NCBI GenBank assembly: GCA_016178625.1
Contig: JACOSX010000028.1
Span: 1 to 38,279, forward strand
Length of the DNA: 38,279 nt
Reading direction: 5' to 3'
Origin: Ignavibacteria bacterium
GTDB lineage: Bacteria > Bacteroidota > Ignavibacteria > UBA10030 > SZUA-254
Shown in pieces: positions 17,445 to 26,029 of the stretch (its first letter is position 1; each line of letters begins with the position of its first letter). Both the position numbers and the translations under genes were made by a program. The notes under the pieces are model-generated. The model was given only the letters and a program-made list of their open reading frames with translations, ran no database searches and was not told the DNA's origin.

Positions 17445-20400
17445 ATGGAATTCTTTGATCGCGAAGAACGATCGAGTTGCGGCGTTGGGTTTGTCGCAAA
17501 CAGAAAATGTGAATACAGTCATTCCATTTTGCAGGAAACGCTTCGGGCATTGCGCTGTATGGAGCACCGTGGTGCCTGCGGTGCTGATGGTCTCACCGGC
17601 GATGGCGCCGGGGTCATGACGGATATTCCGTTCGAGCTTTTCGGTTACAAGAAACGCGAGGTTGCCGTTGCTACGCTGTTCATGCCGCGCGATCCGTTAC
17701 GCATGAAGCAATCGCTGGATGTTTTTGAATCTACCTTCGCCCTGTACGAACTGGAGGTTGTTGACTATCGCGAAATACCTGTGAACGTGTCCGTCCTCGG
17801 CGAGGAAGCGTTGCATACCATGCCGGCGATGAGACATGCAATCATCCGCCGACCTAAACACTGTCGAACCGATGCTTCATTCGACAAAGTGTTGCATGCT
17901 GCTAAGCAGCGAGTTCGCACGAAACAATCACAGCACGGCATTAACAAAGAATTCTTCTTCACTTCTCTCTCTGCCAACACCATCGTTTACAAAGGGCTCA
18001 CGCGCGCAGAGGTGACCGATCAATTCTACCTTGATTTACAAAATCCTAACTTCAAAACTCGGTTTGCGATGTTCCATCGGCGTTACAGCACCAACACACG
18101 AACCTCGTGGGACAAAGCGCAGCCATTTCGATTAATCGGCCACAACGGTGAGATCAACACTATCGAAGGCAATCGCTCGTGGGCGCTATCAAGGGAAAAA
18201 TCACTCGGTCTCCCACCTGATCAGCTTCTCACACACACAGGCATCAGCGATTCGGGTAGTCTGAACGAGATGGTTGAAGCGCTCATGAATCGCAGCAGTA
18301 TCCCGCAGATTGAAGATATTCTTGCCATCATGATGCCGCCGGCGTTCGGGCAGAATGATTTCTACAAGTTTTGGAGCCGTGCAATGGAGCCATGGGATGG
18401 ACCGGCGATCATTTTGTATTCCGACGGGAATACTGTCGGGGCACGGCTTGACCGCAATGGCTTCCGTCCCGCTCGCTGGGCACTTACTGAAGACACGTTC
18501 TATCTTTCTTCTGAAGCTGGCGCGTTTGCAATTGACGACGCAGCAATCCTTCGAAAGGGAATTCTCCATGGAGGTACCGGTGTCAAGGTAGATTTGAAAA
18601 ATGGTAGGGTTCACTTCCGCGATCCAGGTCTCTCGCGTGAAAATAGGGATGCAAAATTTGATCCGCGGACAATTCCTATCACATCATATCCTCTTGAGGG
18701 TGAAGAGCATGTCTCTGTTTTCAGGAAGAATCTGTTCACAATCACACAGGAGGAACTTGGGCGCGTTCTCTATACCATGATCGCTGAAGGCAAGGAGCCG
18801 ATCGGATCCATGGGTGACACCGCCCGACCGAATGTGTTCTCTTCCGAACCCCGCCCGTTCTTCGATTACTTCTACCAGAACTTCGCTCAGGTCACCAACC
18901 CTCCGCTTGATTACATGCGGGAAAAAAATGTCACTGATATGCGTGTGTTTCTTGGACGGAAGCCCAACATCTTTTTTGCCAAAGATCTGATCCCGCTTGA
19001 GCCAGCCATCGAAGTTCCGAGTCCTGTCTTGAGTCTTGGGCAAATGAAATTCATTGAAGACTTGCAGACGAAGCGCCCGTCGGAATCGCACATTATCCCT
19101 AAGGTCTTCAGCATGACATTCAAGCGGTGCGAAGGCGTGATAGGATTTCGTGCGAGCATCGATCGGCTACGGGCGGATGTATTGAAAGCGGTTGAAGACG
19201 GGACCACCGTTATTATCCTCAGTGATAAACATGCTGACTACGAGAACCCGCCAATCCCGAGTTTGATTGCGTTACGGGCAGTTGTGCGGGTGCTCAATAA
19301 TTCCGGTCTGCGATTCAACGCGTCTATTGTCATATATTCGGGCGAAGTGCGTACGCCTCATCATGTTGCAGCGTTGGTAAGTTTTGGGGCTTCTGCCGTA
19401 TGCCCATACCTTGCACTTGAAATTGCACGCAACGATACGCATGAAAGCTTCAAACATCTCACACGAGACCAGAGAGAACAGAATCTTATCAATGCACTTG
19501 AAGCAGGGCTGCTCAAGATTATGTCAAAGTGTGGTATTTCTGTCGTGCAAGGTTACATGAGCTCGAAGCTGTTTACTGCTGTTGGTTTGGGAAACGAATT
19601 GATGGACGATTTCTTTCCCGGCAGGAAGACACCCCTTGGTGGCATCGGATATGAGGAATTAGCTGAAGATATTTTATGGAAAACAGGATTGGCAAAACTC
19701 CCTGAATATTCAAACAAACTCATCAACACATATCAATTCCGCGAGAATGTCAAAGGAAACGCCGGTGAGAAACACTCAATCACGAGCGAACGGGCGAGGG
19801 TTGTTCACAAGATTGTCAGAACTGAGCGCACTCCTGAAGAAACGGTCGCAACCTATAAACAATACGTGCACCTCGGTGATGAAGCGGAGCCCGTCAATAT
19901 ACGGCACCTGTTTAACCTGAAACAGGCTGAAAAGTCACTTCCGATTGAACAAGTACAGTCACGCGAGAAGATTTTGAAGCAGTTTGGTTCAGGGGCAATG
20001 TCGTTCGGAGCCATCAGTGCCGAAGCGCAACGCGACATTATTTTGGCAATGAGAGAACTTGGCGGACGAAGCAATAGCGGCGAGGGCGGCGAGAATCCAT
20101 ACTACTTCACGCATGGTATCACCGCATCGACAAAGCAGGTTGCCTCGGCGCGGTTTGGTGTAACGGCTGAGTATCTCATTTCGGGAAGAGAGCTACAAAT
20201 TAAGATTGCTCAAGGCGCAAAACCGGGTGAGGGTGGACAGCTCATGAGTGTAAAAGTAAATCCCGACATCGCGCGTGCGCGCCATTCTTACCCCCATGTA
20301 GACCTTATCTCGCCGCCGCCGCTCCACGATATTTACAGCATCGAGGATTTGAAAGAACTGATCTACGAGCTGAAGCAGGTCAATCCGGGCGCGGAGGTTA

Positions 20401-21860
20401 GCCTAAAAGTTGTCGCAGGAACAAACATTGGCACTATCGCTGTTGGCATTGCAAAAGCTGGGGCAGATATTATCCACATTGCTGGCGGTGACGGCGGGAC
20501 AGGCGCGGCTACCATTGGATCAATGAAACATGCAGGACTTCCGTGGGAATTTGGATTGTCAGAAGTGCACAATGCACTCTGTGTGAATAAGCTTCGAGGC
20601 ACTGTCCGGCTTCGTGTGGATGGAGGATTGATGACTGGCAAAGATGTAATCATTGCAGCGGTCTTGGGCGCAGAAGAATTTGATTTCGGCAAGGTGCTGG
20701 TTGTCGCTCAAGGATGTATTATGGCGCGTGTGTGCGAGAAAAACACCTGTCCGACCGGCATCGCCACGCGATCGAAGGACCACATCGTTAAGCTGCTCAC
20801 ATTGATAGCAGACGATGTGCGGCAGCAACTCGCCGGATTGGGCGCGCAATTACTTCGGGAGATTGTAGGACGCACAGACCTTCTTGTTCTCTCACCGAGG
20901 CACGAGGAGTTCGTTCGACAGCGAAAGCTTGATCTTTCGTACTTCCTCGATTCACCCTCCGCTGGCATCACACCCGGTATTCGGCAAGTTGTTGAAGGGA
21001 TAAGTACCCTCAACAAACAGATTTTTGATGATGCATATCAAGCGATCGTGACCCACAGGACTGTTGATTTCAGTTATGATGTGTCGACGAGTGACCGCGC
21101 TGTGCTTGCGTATCTCTCCGGCGAAATTGCACGCAGAGTGTACAAACAGCGTTTGAGAGGAATGGGTCAACACGTTGAAGCACCCTGTAAAGGGTCGGTC
21201 AATGTCACATTCACCGGGAGTGCGGGTCAAGGATTTTGCGTGTTCCTTGTGGATGGCATCAACGTACGTTTGTTTGGCGAGGCAAACGATTCTGTGTGCA
21301 AATCTATGTCAGGAGGCAACGTCATAATTCAGCCGCATCCACGAGCACAGTTTTCACCTGAAGACAACGTTATCATTGGTAACTGTGCCCTCTATGGTGC
21401 AACCGGCGGAAACATCTTCGTGAGAGGGCTTGCAGGTGACCGGTTCGCTGTTCGCAACAGTGGAGCAACTGCGGTTGTGGAGGGAACGGGTTTGCATGCT
21501 TGTGAGTACATGACAAAAGGCACCATTGCTATCCTCGGTAAAGTATCATACAACGTTGGGGCTGGAATGACTGGTGGAACGCTCTACTTGAATAGAGATT
21601 ATGATGAATTCGTCAACAAAAATTATCTATCATTGTGTGAGATAGACAAAACCGACGAATTAGAATTCCGAACACTCATAGAAAAGCACTTCAAAGAAAC
21701 CGGGAGCTTCACTGCTCGTGAAATCCTCACAAATTGGGAACTTGCAAAAAAACGATATGTAAAATACGTTCCTATCAATTTTCTGGAGAGATCAGCGCGG
21801 CAACCTTTCTCCTCACAGAGACTCCACGAGTCAGACCTTGAGATTACGGCACGAAGTTAA
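17445..21860 (+). CDS. gltB: Glutamate synthase, large subunit
   Basis: GltB makes glutamate from glutamine and 2-oxoglutarate. The 1471 aa protein has the full alpha-subunit layout: class II glutaminase domain with catalytic Cys12 in ERSSCGVGF (the first 11 residues are likely removed), a central domain (about 460-740), an FMN-binding synthase barrel (about 790-1160) and a C-terminal GXGXG beta-helix (about 1220-1410). The 3Fe-4S cysteines are Cys1091, Cys1097 and Cys1102 in CIMARVCEKNTCPTG. No gltD follows, so the small subunit is encoded elsewhere or the enzyme takes electrons from ferredoxin. As last gene of the ilv-leu operon it can feed glutamate to the aminotransferase IlvE. Confidence 0.96.
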   Translation: MEFFDREERSSCGVGFVANRKCEYSHSILQETLRALRCMEHRGACGADGLTGDGAGVMTDIPFELFGYKKREVAVATLFMPRDPLRMKQSLDVFESTFALYELEVVDYREIPVNVSVLGEEALHTMPAMRHAIIRRPKHCRTDASFDKVLHAAKQRVRTKQSQHGINKEFFFTSLSANTIVYKGLTRAEVTDQFYLDLQNPNFKTRFAMFHRRYSTNTRTSWDKAQPFRLIGHNGEINTIEGNRSWALSREKSLGLPPDQLLTHTGISDSGSLNEMVEALMNRSSIPQIEDILAIMMPPAFGQNDFYKFWSRAMEPWDGPAIILYSDGNTVGARLDRNGFRPARWALTEDTFYLSSEAGAFAIDDAAILRKGILHGGTGVKVDLKNGRVHFRDPGLSRENRDAKFDPRTIPITSYPLEGEEHVSVFRKNLFTITQEELGRVLYTMIAEGKEPIGSMGDTARPNVFSSEPRPFFDYFYQNFAQVTNPPLDYMREKNVTDMRVFLGRKPNIFFAKDLIPLEPAIEVPSPVLSLGQMKFIEDLQTKRPSESHIIPKVFSMTFKRCEGVIGFRASIDRLRADVLKAVEDGTTVIILSDKHADYENPPIPSLIALRAVVRVLNNSGLRFNASIVIYSGEVRTPHHVAALVSFGASAVCPYLALEIARNDTHESFKHLTRDQREQNLINALEAGLLKIMSKCGISVVQGYMSSKLFTAVGLGNELMDDFFPGRKTPLGGIGYEELAEDILWKTGLAKLPEYSNKLINTYQFRENVKGNAGEKHSITSERARVVHKIVRTERTPEETVATYKQYVHLGDEAEPVNIRHLFNLKQAEKSLPIEQVQSREKILKQFGSGAMSFGAISAEAQRDIILAMRELGGRSNSGEGGENPYYFTHGITASTKQVASARFGVTAEYLISGRELQIKIAQGAKPGEGGQLMSVKVNPDIARARHSYPHVDLISPPPLHDIYSIEDLKELIYELKQVNPGAEVSLKVVAGTNIGTIAVGIAKAGADIIHIAGGDGGTGAATIGSMKHAGLPWEFGLSEVHNALCVNKLRGTVRLRVDGGLMTGKDVIIAAVLGAEEFDFGKVLVVAQGCIMARVCEKNTCPTGIATRSKDHIVKLLTLIADDVRQQLAGLGAQLLREIVGRTDLLVLSPRHEEFVRQRKLDLSYFLDSPSAGITPGIRQVVEGISTLNKQIFDDAYQAIVTHRTVDFSYDVSTSDRAVLAYLSGEIARRVYKQRLRGMGQHVEAPCKGSVNVTFTGSAGQGFCVFLVDGINVRLFGEANDSVCKSMSGGNVIIQPHPRAQFSPEDNVIIGNCALYGATGGNIFVRGLAGDRFAVRNSGATAVVEGTGLHACEYMTKGTIAILGKVSYNVGAGMTGGTLYLNRDYDEFVNKNYLSLCEIDKTDELEFRTLIEKHFKETGSFTAREILTNWELAKKRYVKYVPINFLERSARQPFSSQRLHESDLEITARS

Positions 21861-22092
21861 CGTTTTACAGAGGGTGATCTTCTAAACGCTACGTATATCG
21901 AGATCCGCTATAGCAACGGGGGATCGACCGCTCGATAGGCAGTATAACATCCCACCTCTCCTCTCTCCCAAAGCTGGACTTGAACACCTACACGCAGCCT
22001 TGCATCTTCCTCTTCCATTCCGTAGATTTGGACGGACAATGAGTCGGCGAGCGGCTTCCTTATACGGTGGAAATACCAAAGTACTCTCTCAC

Positions 22093-25000
22093 ATGGTGGT
22101 GCCGCGGTGCGACATCGTCCGCTCATCTTGGGTTAGTGTGAAACAGGATTTCCTCTATAAGGCATTTCGTTGCGCAAGTCTGTTCAGTCTTGCCTCATTC
22201 CTTTTTCTTCCCAACATTGTCGGGGGGCAAGTGTTGCCGTTCCACAATTATTCAACACGAGACGGTCTCCCTTCGAATCGCATTACCGCGCTTTGTCAAG
22301 ACTCTAAAGGATTCCTCTGGATTGGTACTGATGAAGGTTTGAGTGTTTACGATGGCGAAGCGTTTAAGACCTACACAACGAATGACGGGCTCGTAAACAA
22401 CTTCATTACATCAATTATCGAGAGCAAACAATCACCGGGGACGATGTGGATTGGGTCGATCGCGGGAGGAATCTCGAGGTACAAAGACGGTTCGTTCACC
22501 CCCATTAAGTTCGGATCATATATTCCGAAGACGTTTATCGGCAACGTTTTGGAGGATCAACAAGGGACAATCTGGTGCATGACGACGAACGGCGTCTTCA
22601 AAGTTTCTGGGGACACACTGCAACATTTTCCAATCCATCCACCTGAGTACATAAACGGCAACGACATGGTACTTGCATCGGATGGGAAGATCTGGTTTGG
22701 AGTCAATCGTCGCGTCTACATCTATTCACCCACTGAACAAAAAACAAACGTCATTAATCTCGACCTCCAACCCGGTGCATTCATCAATCGTATGAAAGTT
22801 GATCGTGAAGGAGACATTTGGATTATTGGCAAGGACAGCACGTTGAGGATGTTTGTCGGGGATCGCTTGCACACTCTATGGCACAGCTCATCGCAAGGCA
22901 TTGTCACTGATCTCATTCTTGATCGGGATGGTGACCTCTGGATCACGAGCACCGGTGGACTCTGCCGAATTCCGAAGAAAGACTTCCCCAGGGGCCAAAT
23001 AGTCATTAACTTCGGTACACAGACAACCGCTGAAAGTTACTTGGAACAGATTCTTGAAGACCGTGAAGGAGATATTTGGTTCGGTGGATTCGTCACTGGA
23101 CTTCATAAACTTTCAGAGAAAAACGTAGTGACGTTACAGTTGTCCAATGAGGTCGTCGGATTTCCTGATCGCAAGGGGCATCTCTGGCTTATGAACTCTC
23201 AGGGAGCGTGGGAGTGTTGGAAAAACAACGACGGTGTCTGGTCGACAGTTAACCATCGGCTTCTTCGTGATAGGAAGGCAGTTCAGATTGGGAGTATCAG
23301 ATCGGATACTCGTGGAAGATTGTGGATCCAATATAGCGACTCTACTCTTGAATGTGATTCAATCATCACACGCGAGCGCGGACCCTCCCTGCTCCGAAAA
23401 TCTTACACGTTCAAGGCAGGAAAGGATTTTCCTGCCTTGATTTGGATGTTTTATGTCGATCCGCAGAATTACCTCTGGCTTAGCCTGGGGATCGGAATCG
23501 AAGTTATTGATCTTAATGCTTCGCCGCCGAAGGTCATCACGCTGCTCAGGCAAGAGGATGAATTACGGATGTCGTCGATCCGTGCGATCTACAGAGATTC
23601 CAAGAGCGACGTGTGGTTCGGCAGTTTCAGCGAAGGGCTTGTAAAGCTTGTTGGCGGAGATCTCACTCTTAGAGATCTGAGGCATTTCACGACGAATGAA
23701 GGTTTGCCGGACAACGGGGTGCGGTCCCTCGCAGAAGATGACTACGGCAGGCTGTGGATTGGAACACGCTTTGGGGGTGTGGCAATTTACGACGGTACAA
23801 AGTTTCGTACTATCTCGATCAAGGAAGGACTGCTGAGCAATGCAGTGTGGGCGATAACAAAAGACGAACAACACCACATGTGGCTTGGAACTGGCGGAGG
23901 CGCGATGTCGGTTAATATCGATAATCTCAAAGAGCTTCGGTGGTCGGAAGTGATGACGAAGGAACCGTGTGGGGTCTATTACTCAACAATGACAAAGAAT
24001 ATCTGGATTGTCAACACGAAAGAAGCTATTGGCTTAGGAGATAAGAGGACAACCGGGATCGCACCTCCAGTGCATATCACAAACATCACAATCAATGATC
24101 GACTGATCGATGTTCGCGGTGGGATGGAGTTCCCACACGATCAGAACAACGTCATTATTGACTACGTGGGGTTGAGTTTCAAGAATGAGCAAGCTGTACG
24201 TTATCAGTATCGACTGAAGGGAATTGACAGTGCTTGGGGTGCTCCGTCGCGCCAACGATTGGTCACCTATGCCGCACTAAGCCCAGGGAGCTACACGTTC
24301 GAAGTCATTGCAGTGAATGGAGACGGAATCAGTAGCTCTACCCCAGCTTCCTTCTCGTTCTCGATTGTACCACCCATCTGGCAGCGCTGGTGGTTTGTGG
24401 TATTAGTCGTTGCCAGTGTTGCTTCCGTGACTTATGGAGTATTCCGCCGCAAAGTTGTCAGTCTTGAACAACGCCGCGTTATGCAAGAAGAATTTTCTCG
24501 ACGACTTATTGAATCGCAAGAGAGCGAGCGAACCCGAATCGCCGCAGAGCTGCACGACAGTTTAGGACAGAACCTCCTCGTCATTAAAAATCATTCTCTT
24601 CTTGCGCTCGACGCATTGCCCGAAAGCTCCGAGATACGCGATCGATTAAATGACATCTCAAACATTAGTACTCAAACGATAACTGAAGTAAGGGAAATTT
24701 CCCACAACTTACGTCCCTATCATCTCGATAAGCTCGGTTTAACGACAAGTATACAGTCGATCATTCGCAGAATGTCTGAAGCAAGCGGGATCACCTTCAC
24801 ATCCGATATCGATGCGATTGATGAGTTGTTTTCGAAAGATGAAGAGGTTCATGTCTTTCGAATTATTCAGGAAGCCGTCAACAATATCGTTAAGCATTCG
24901 CAAGCGGCGGAAGCTTATGTCTCAGTCAAACAACACGACAAGCTGGTCAAGGTTATCGTCAGAGACAATGGAAAGGGCTTCACGACACCCCGTACGTCTC

Positions 25001-25155
25001 TCCCGACTCCAGATGATGAGCTGCACGGATTTGGGTTAATCGGGCTCGGGGAACGGGTGCGCATTCTCAATGGCAATATCTCCTACGGCTCGACTCCGGG
25101 ACGCGGCACGACCATGATCGTCGATATACCCTATCGGAGAAGGGATCATGCCTGA
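22093..25155 (+). CDS. Reg_prop/Y_Y_Y two-component sensor histidine kinase (NarL-type HisKA_3)
   Basis: This is a large membrane sensor kinase. A signal-like hydrophobic segment (CASLFSLASFLFLPNIVGG) is followed by a periplasmic beta-propeller made of repeats such as DSKGFLWIGTDEGLSVYDG and DDYGRLWIGTRFGGVAIYDG. A Y_Y_Y domain (YRLKGIDSAW...SPGSYTFEVIAVNGDG) comes next, then a single membrane span WWFVVLVVASVASVTYGVF near nt 24390. The cytoplasmic part has a HisKA_3 domain with the acceptor His in AAELHDSLGQ (codon at 24553) and an ATPase with RDNGKGF and HGFGLIGLGERV. The ORF track starts at TTG 22000; ATG 22093 is used here. GTG 22138 would give the cleanest signal peptide (about 30 aa) but also lacks a Shine-Dalgarno. 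It overlaps the regulator gene by 8 nt. Confidence 0.93.
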   Translation: MVVPRCDIVRSSWVSVKQDFLYKAFRCASLFSLASFLFLPNIVGGQVLPFHNYSTRDGLPSNRITALCQDSKGFLWIGTDEGLSVYDGEAFKTYTTNDGLVNNFITSIIESKQSPGTMWIGSIAGGISRYKDGSFTPIKFGSYIPKTFIGNVLEDQQGTIWCMTTNGVFKVSGDTLQHFPIHPPEYINGNDMVLASDGKIWFGVNRRVYIYSPTEQKTNVINLDLQPGAFINRMKVDREGDIWIIGKDSTLRMFVGDRLHTLWHSSSQGIVTDLILDRDGDLWITSTGGLCRIPKKDFPRGQIVINFGTQTTAESYLEQILEDREGDIWFGGFVTGLHKLSEKNVVTLQLSNEVVGFPDRKGHLWLMNSQGAWECWKNNDGVWSTVNHRLLRDRKAVQIGSIRSDTRGRLWIQYSDSTLECDSIITRERGPSLLRKSYTFKAGKDFPALIWMFYVDPQNYLWLSLGIGIEVIDLNASPPKVITLLRQEDELRMSSIRAIYRDSKSDVWFGSFSEGLVKLVGGDLTLRDLRHFTTNEGLPDNGVRSLAEDDYGRLWIGTRFGGVAIYDGTKFRTISIKEGLLSNAVWAITKDEQHHMWLGTGGGAMSVNIDNLKELRWSEVMTKEPCGVYYSTMTKNIWIVNTKEAIGLGDKRTTGIAPPVHITNITINDRLIDVRGGMEFPHDQNNVIIDYVGLSFKNEQAVRYQYRLKGIDSAWGAPSRQRLVTYAALSPGSYTFEVIAVNGDGISSSTPASFSFSIVPPIWQRWWFVVLVVASVASVTYGVFRRKVVSLEQRRVMQEEFSRRLIESQESERTRIAAELHDSLGQNLLVIKNHSLLALDALPESSEIRDRLNDISNISTQTITEVREISHNLRPYHLDKLGLTTSIQSIIRRMSEASGITFTSDIDAIDELFSKDEEVHVFRIIQEAVNNIVKHSQAAEAYVSVKQHDKLVKVIVRDNGKGFTTPRTSLPTPDDELHGFGLIGLGERVRILNGNISYGSTPGRGTTMIVDIPYRRRDHA

Positions 25156-25801
25156 GGCAATCCACATCGTTATTGCAGACGACCATCCGATCTTCCGCAG
25201 TGGTCTTCGACAGGTTCTTGCGGCGCAGGATATAGTTCACATCATCGATGAGGTCTCCGACGGCGAGAGTGCACTTCGTTCGATTGAAACATTGAATCCC
25301 GATGTTGCACTCCTCGACATCGACATGCCGAAGAAGAACGGTCTTGACGTCATCAAGGCATTGCATGAGGAGAACCTCGATATTCCAGTCATCTTCCTCA
25401 CCATGTACAATGATCGGGAAATGTTTAACAGGGCGATGGATCTTGGGGCGCGTGGTTACGTTCTCAAAGAAAGTGCTGCACGAGAGATTGTCGAATCCAT
25501 CAAACTCGTTGCTGAGGGGAAGTATTACGTCAGTCCAGCCATGTCTGCCCACCTCATTGAGAGAAATGCGCGTGCTGTTGAGATCAGGAAGACCCTCCCC
25601 GGCTTGGATGCCTTGACACCGACGGAACGAAGAATCCTCAGGCTCATCGCAGACGGGAAGACAAGCAAGGAAATCGGTTCCGTGTTAAATGTAAGTGTAC
25701 GAACTGTCGACAACCATCGTCTAAACATCTCGAACAAACTCGACATTCATGGCACACACCAGCTTCTGAAATTCGCAGTGCAGAATAAATCCTCACTCTA
25801 A
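25148..25801 (+). CDS. LuxR/NarL-family response regulator
   Basis: Response regulator of 217 aa. The receiver domain (1-120) has acidic residues ADDH, phospho-acceptor Asp57 in ALLDIDMP, and the LKES lysine. A C-terminal LuxR-type helix-turn-helix (about 148-212) reads LTPTERRILRLIADGKTSKEIGSVLNVSVRTVDNHR. Its start lies inside the end of the Reg_prop kinase gene (overlap 25148-25155), so the two are translationally linked and almost certainly form a cognate pair. Target genes are unknown. The block of exported proteins that starts 230 bp downstream is an obvious candidate, with an inverted repeat between them. Confidence 0.94.
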   Translation: MPEAIHIVIADDHPIFRSGLRQVLAAQDIVHIIDEVSDGESALRSIETLNPDVALLDIDMPKKNGLDVIKALHEENLDIPVIFLTMYNDREMFNRAMDLGARGYVLKESAAREIVESIKLVAEGKYYVSPAMSAHLIERNARAVEIRKTLPGLDALTPTERRILRLIADGKTSKEIGSVLNVSVRTVDNHRLNISNKLDIHGTHQLLKFAVQNKSSL

Positions 25802-25861
25802 TTCATCTCATTCACTCGGCACAGTTTCTTCCCAATCACGATTTTGTGACTTCTGAGTAGG

Positions 25862-25884
25862 TTTACTTAGATGGATTAAGTAAA
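25862..25884. promoter_or_regulatory. Perfect inverted repeat upstream of the exported-protein block
   Basis: TTTACTTA and TAAGTAAA form a perfect 8-bp inverted repeat around a 7-nt centre (GATGGAT). A second sequence CTCTATAGTAT follows at 25910-25920, about 110 bp before the next start codon. The repeat could be an operator for the adjacent LuxR-type regulator. A similar but not identical arrangement is found at 32743-32777. The role is inferred from position. Confidence 0.45.
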
Positions 25885-26029
25885 TAGTCAGTAAAGAGAG
25901 CGTAAACCTCTCTATAGTATTCGTCCCCCTGCCGCAGTAAATTTCCTAAAAGGTTGCTCTTCGTTGCAACCGGTGCCATGTCAAGAGCACACATCAAGTA
26001 ACTATTATAGAAAGGAGAGAATTAATCGT

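Noticed and set aside
21975-22025. Minus strand contains GTTCAAGTCC, which resembles a tRNA T-loop.
   Set aside because: The flanking bases do not form the 5-bp T stem, and no acceptor or anticodon arms could be built around it.
22092-22105. ATGGTGGTGCCGCG matches the T-box riboswitch consensus AGGGTGGNACCGCG at all but two positions.
   Set aside because: By my estimate, about one such two-mismatch hit is expected by chance in both strands of this window. No stem I, specifier loop or terminator was seen, and the downstream gene is a sensor kinase and not an amino acid or tRNA synthetase gene.
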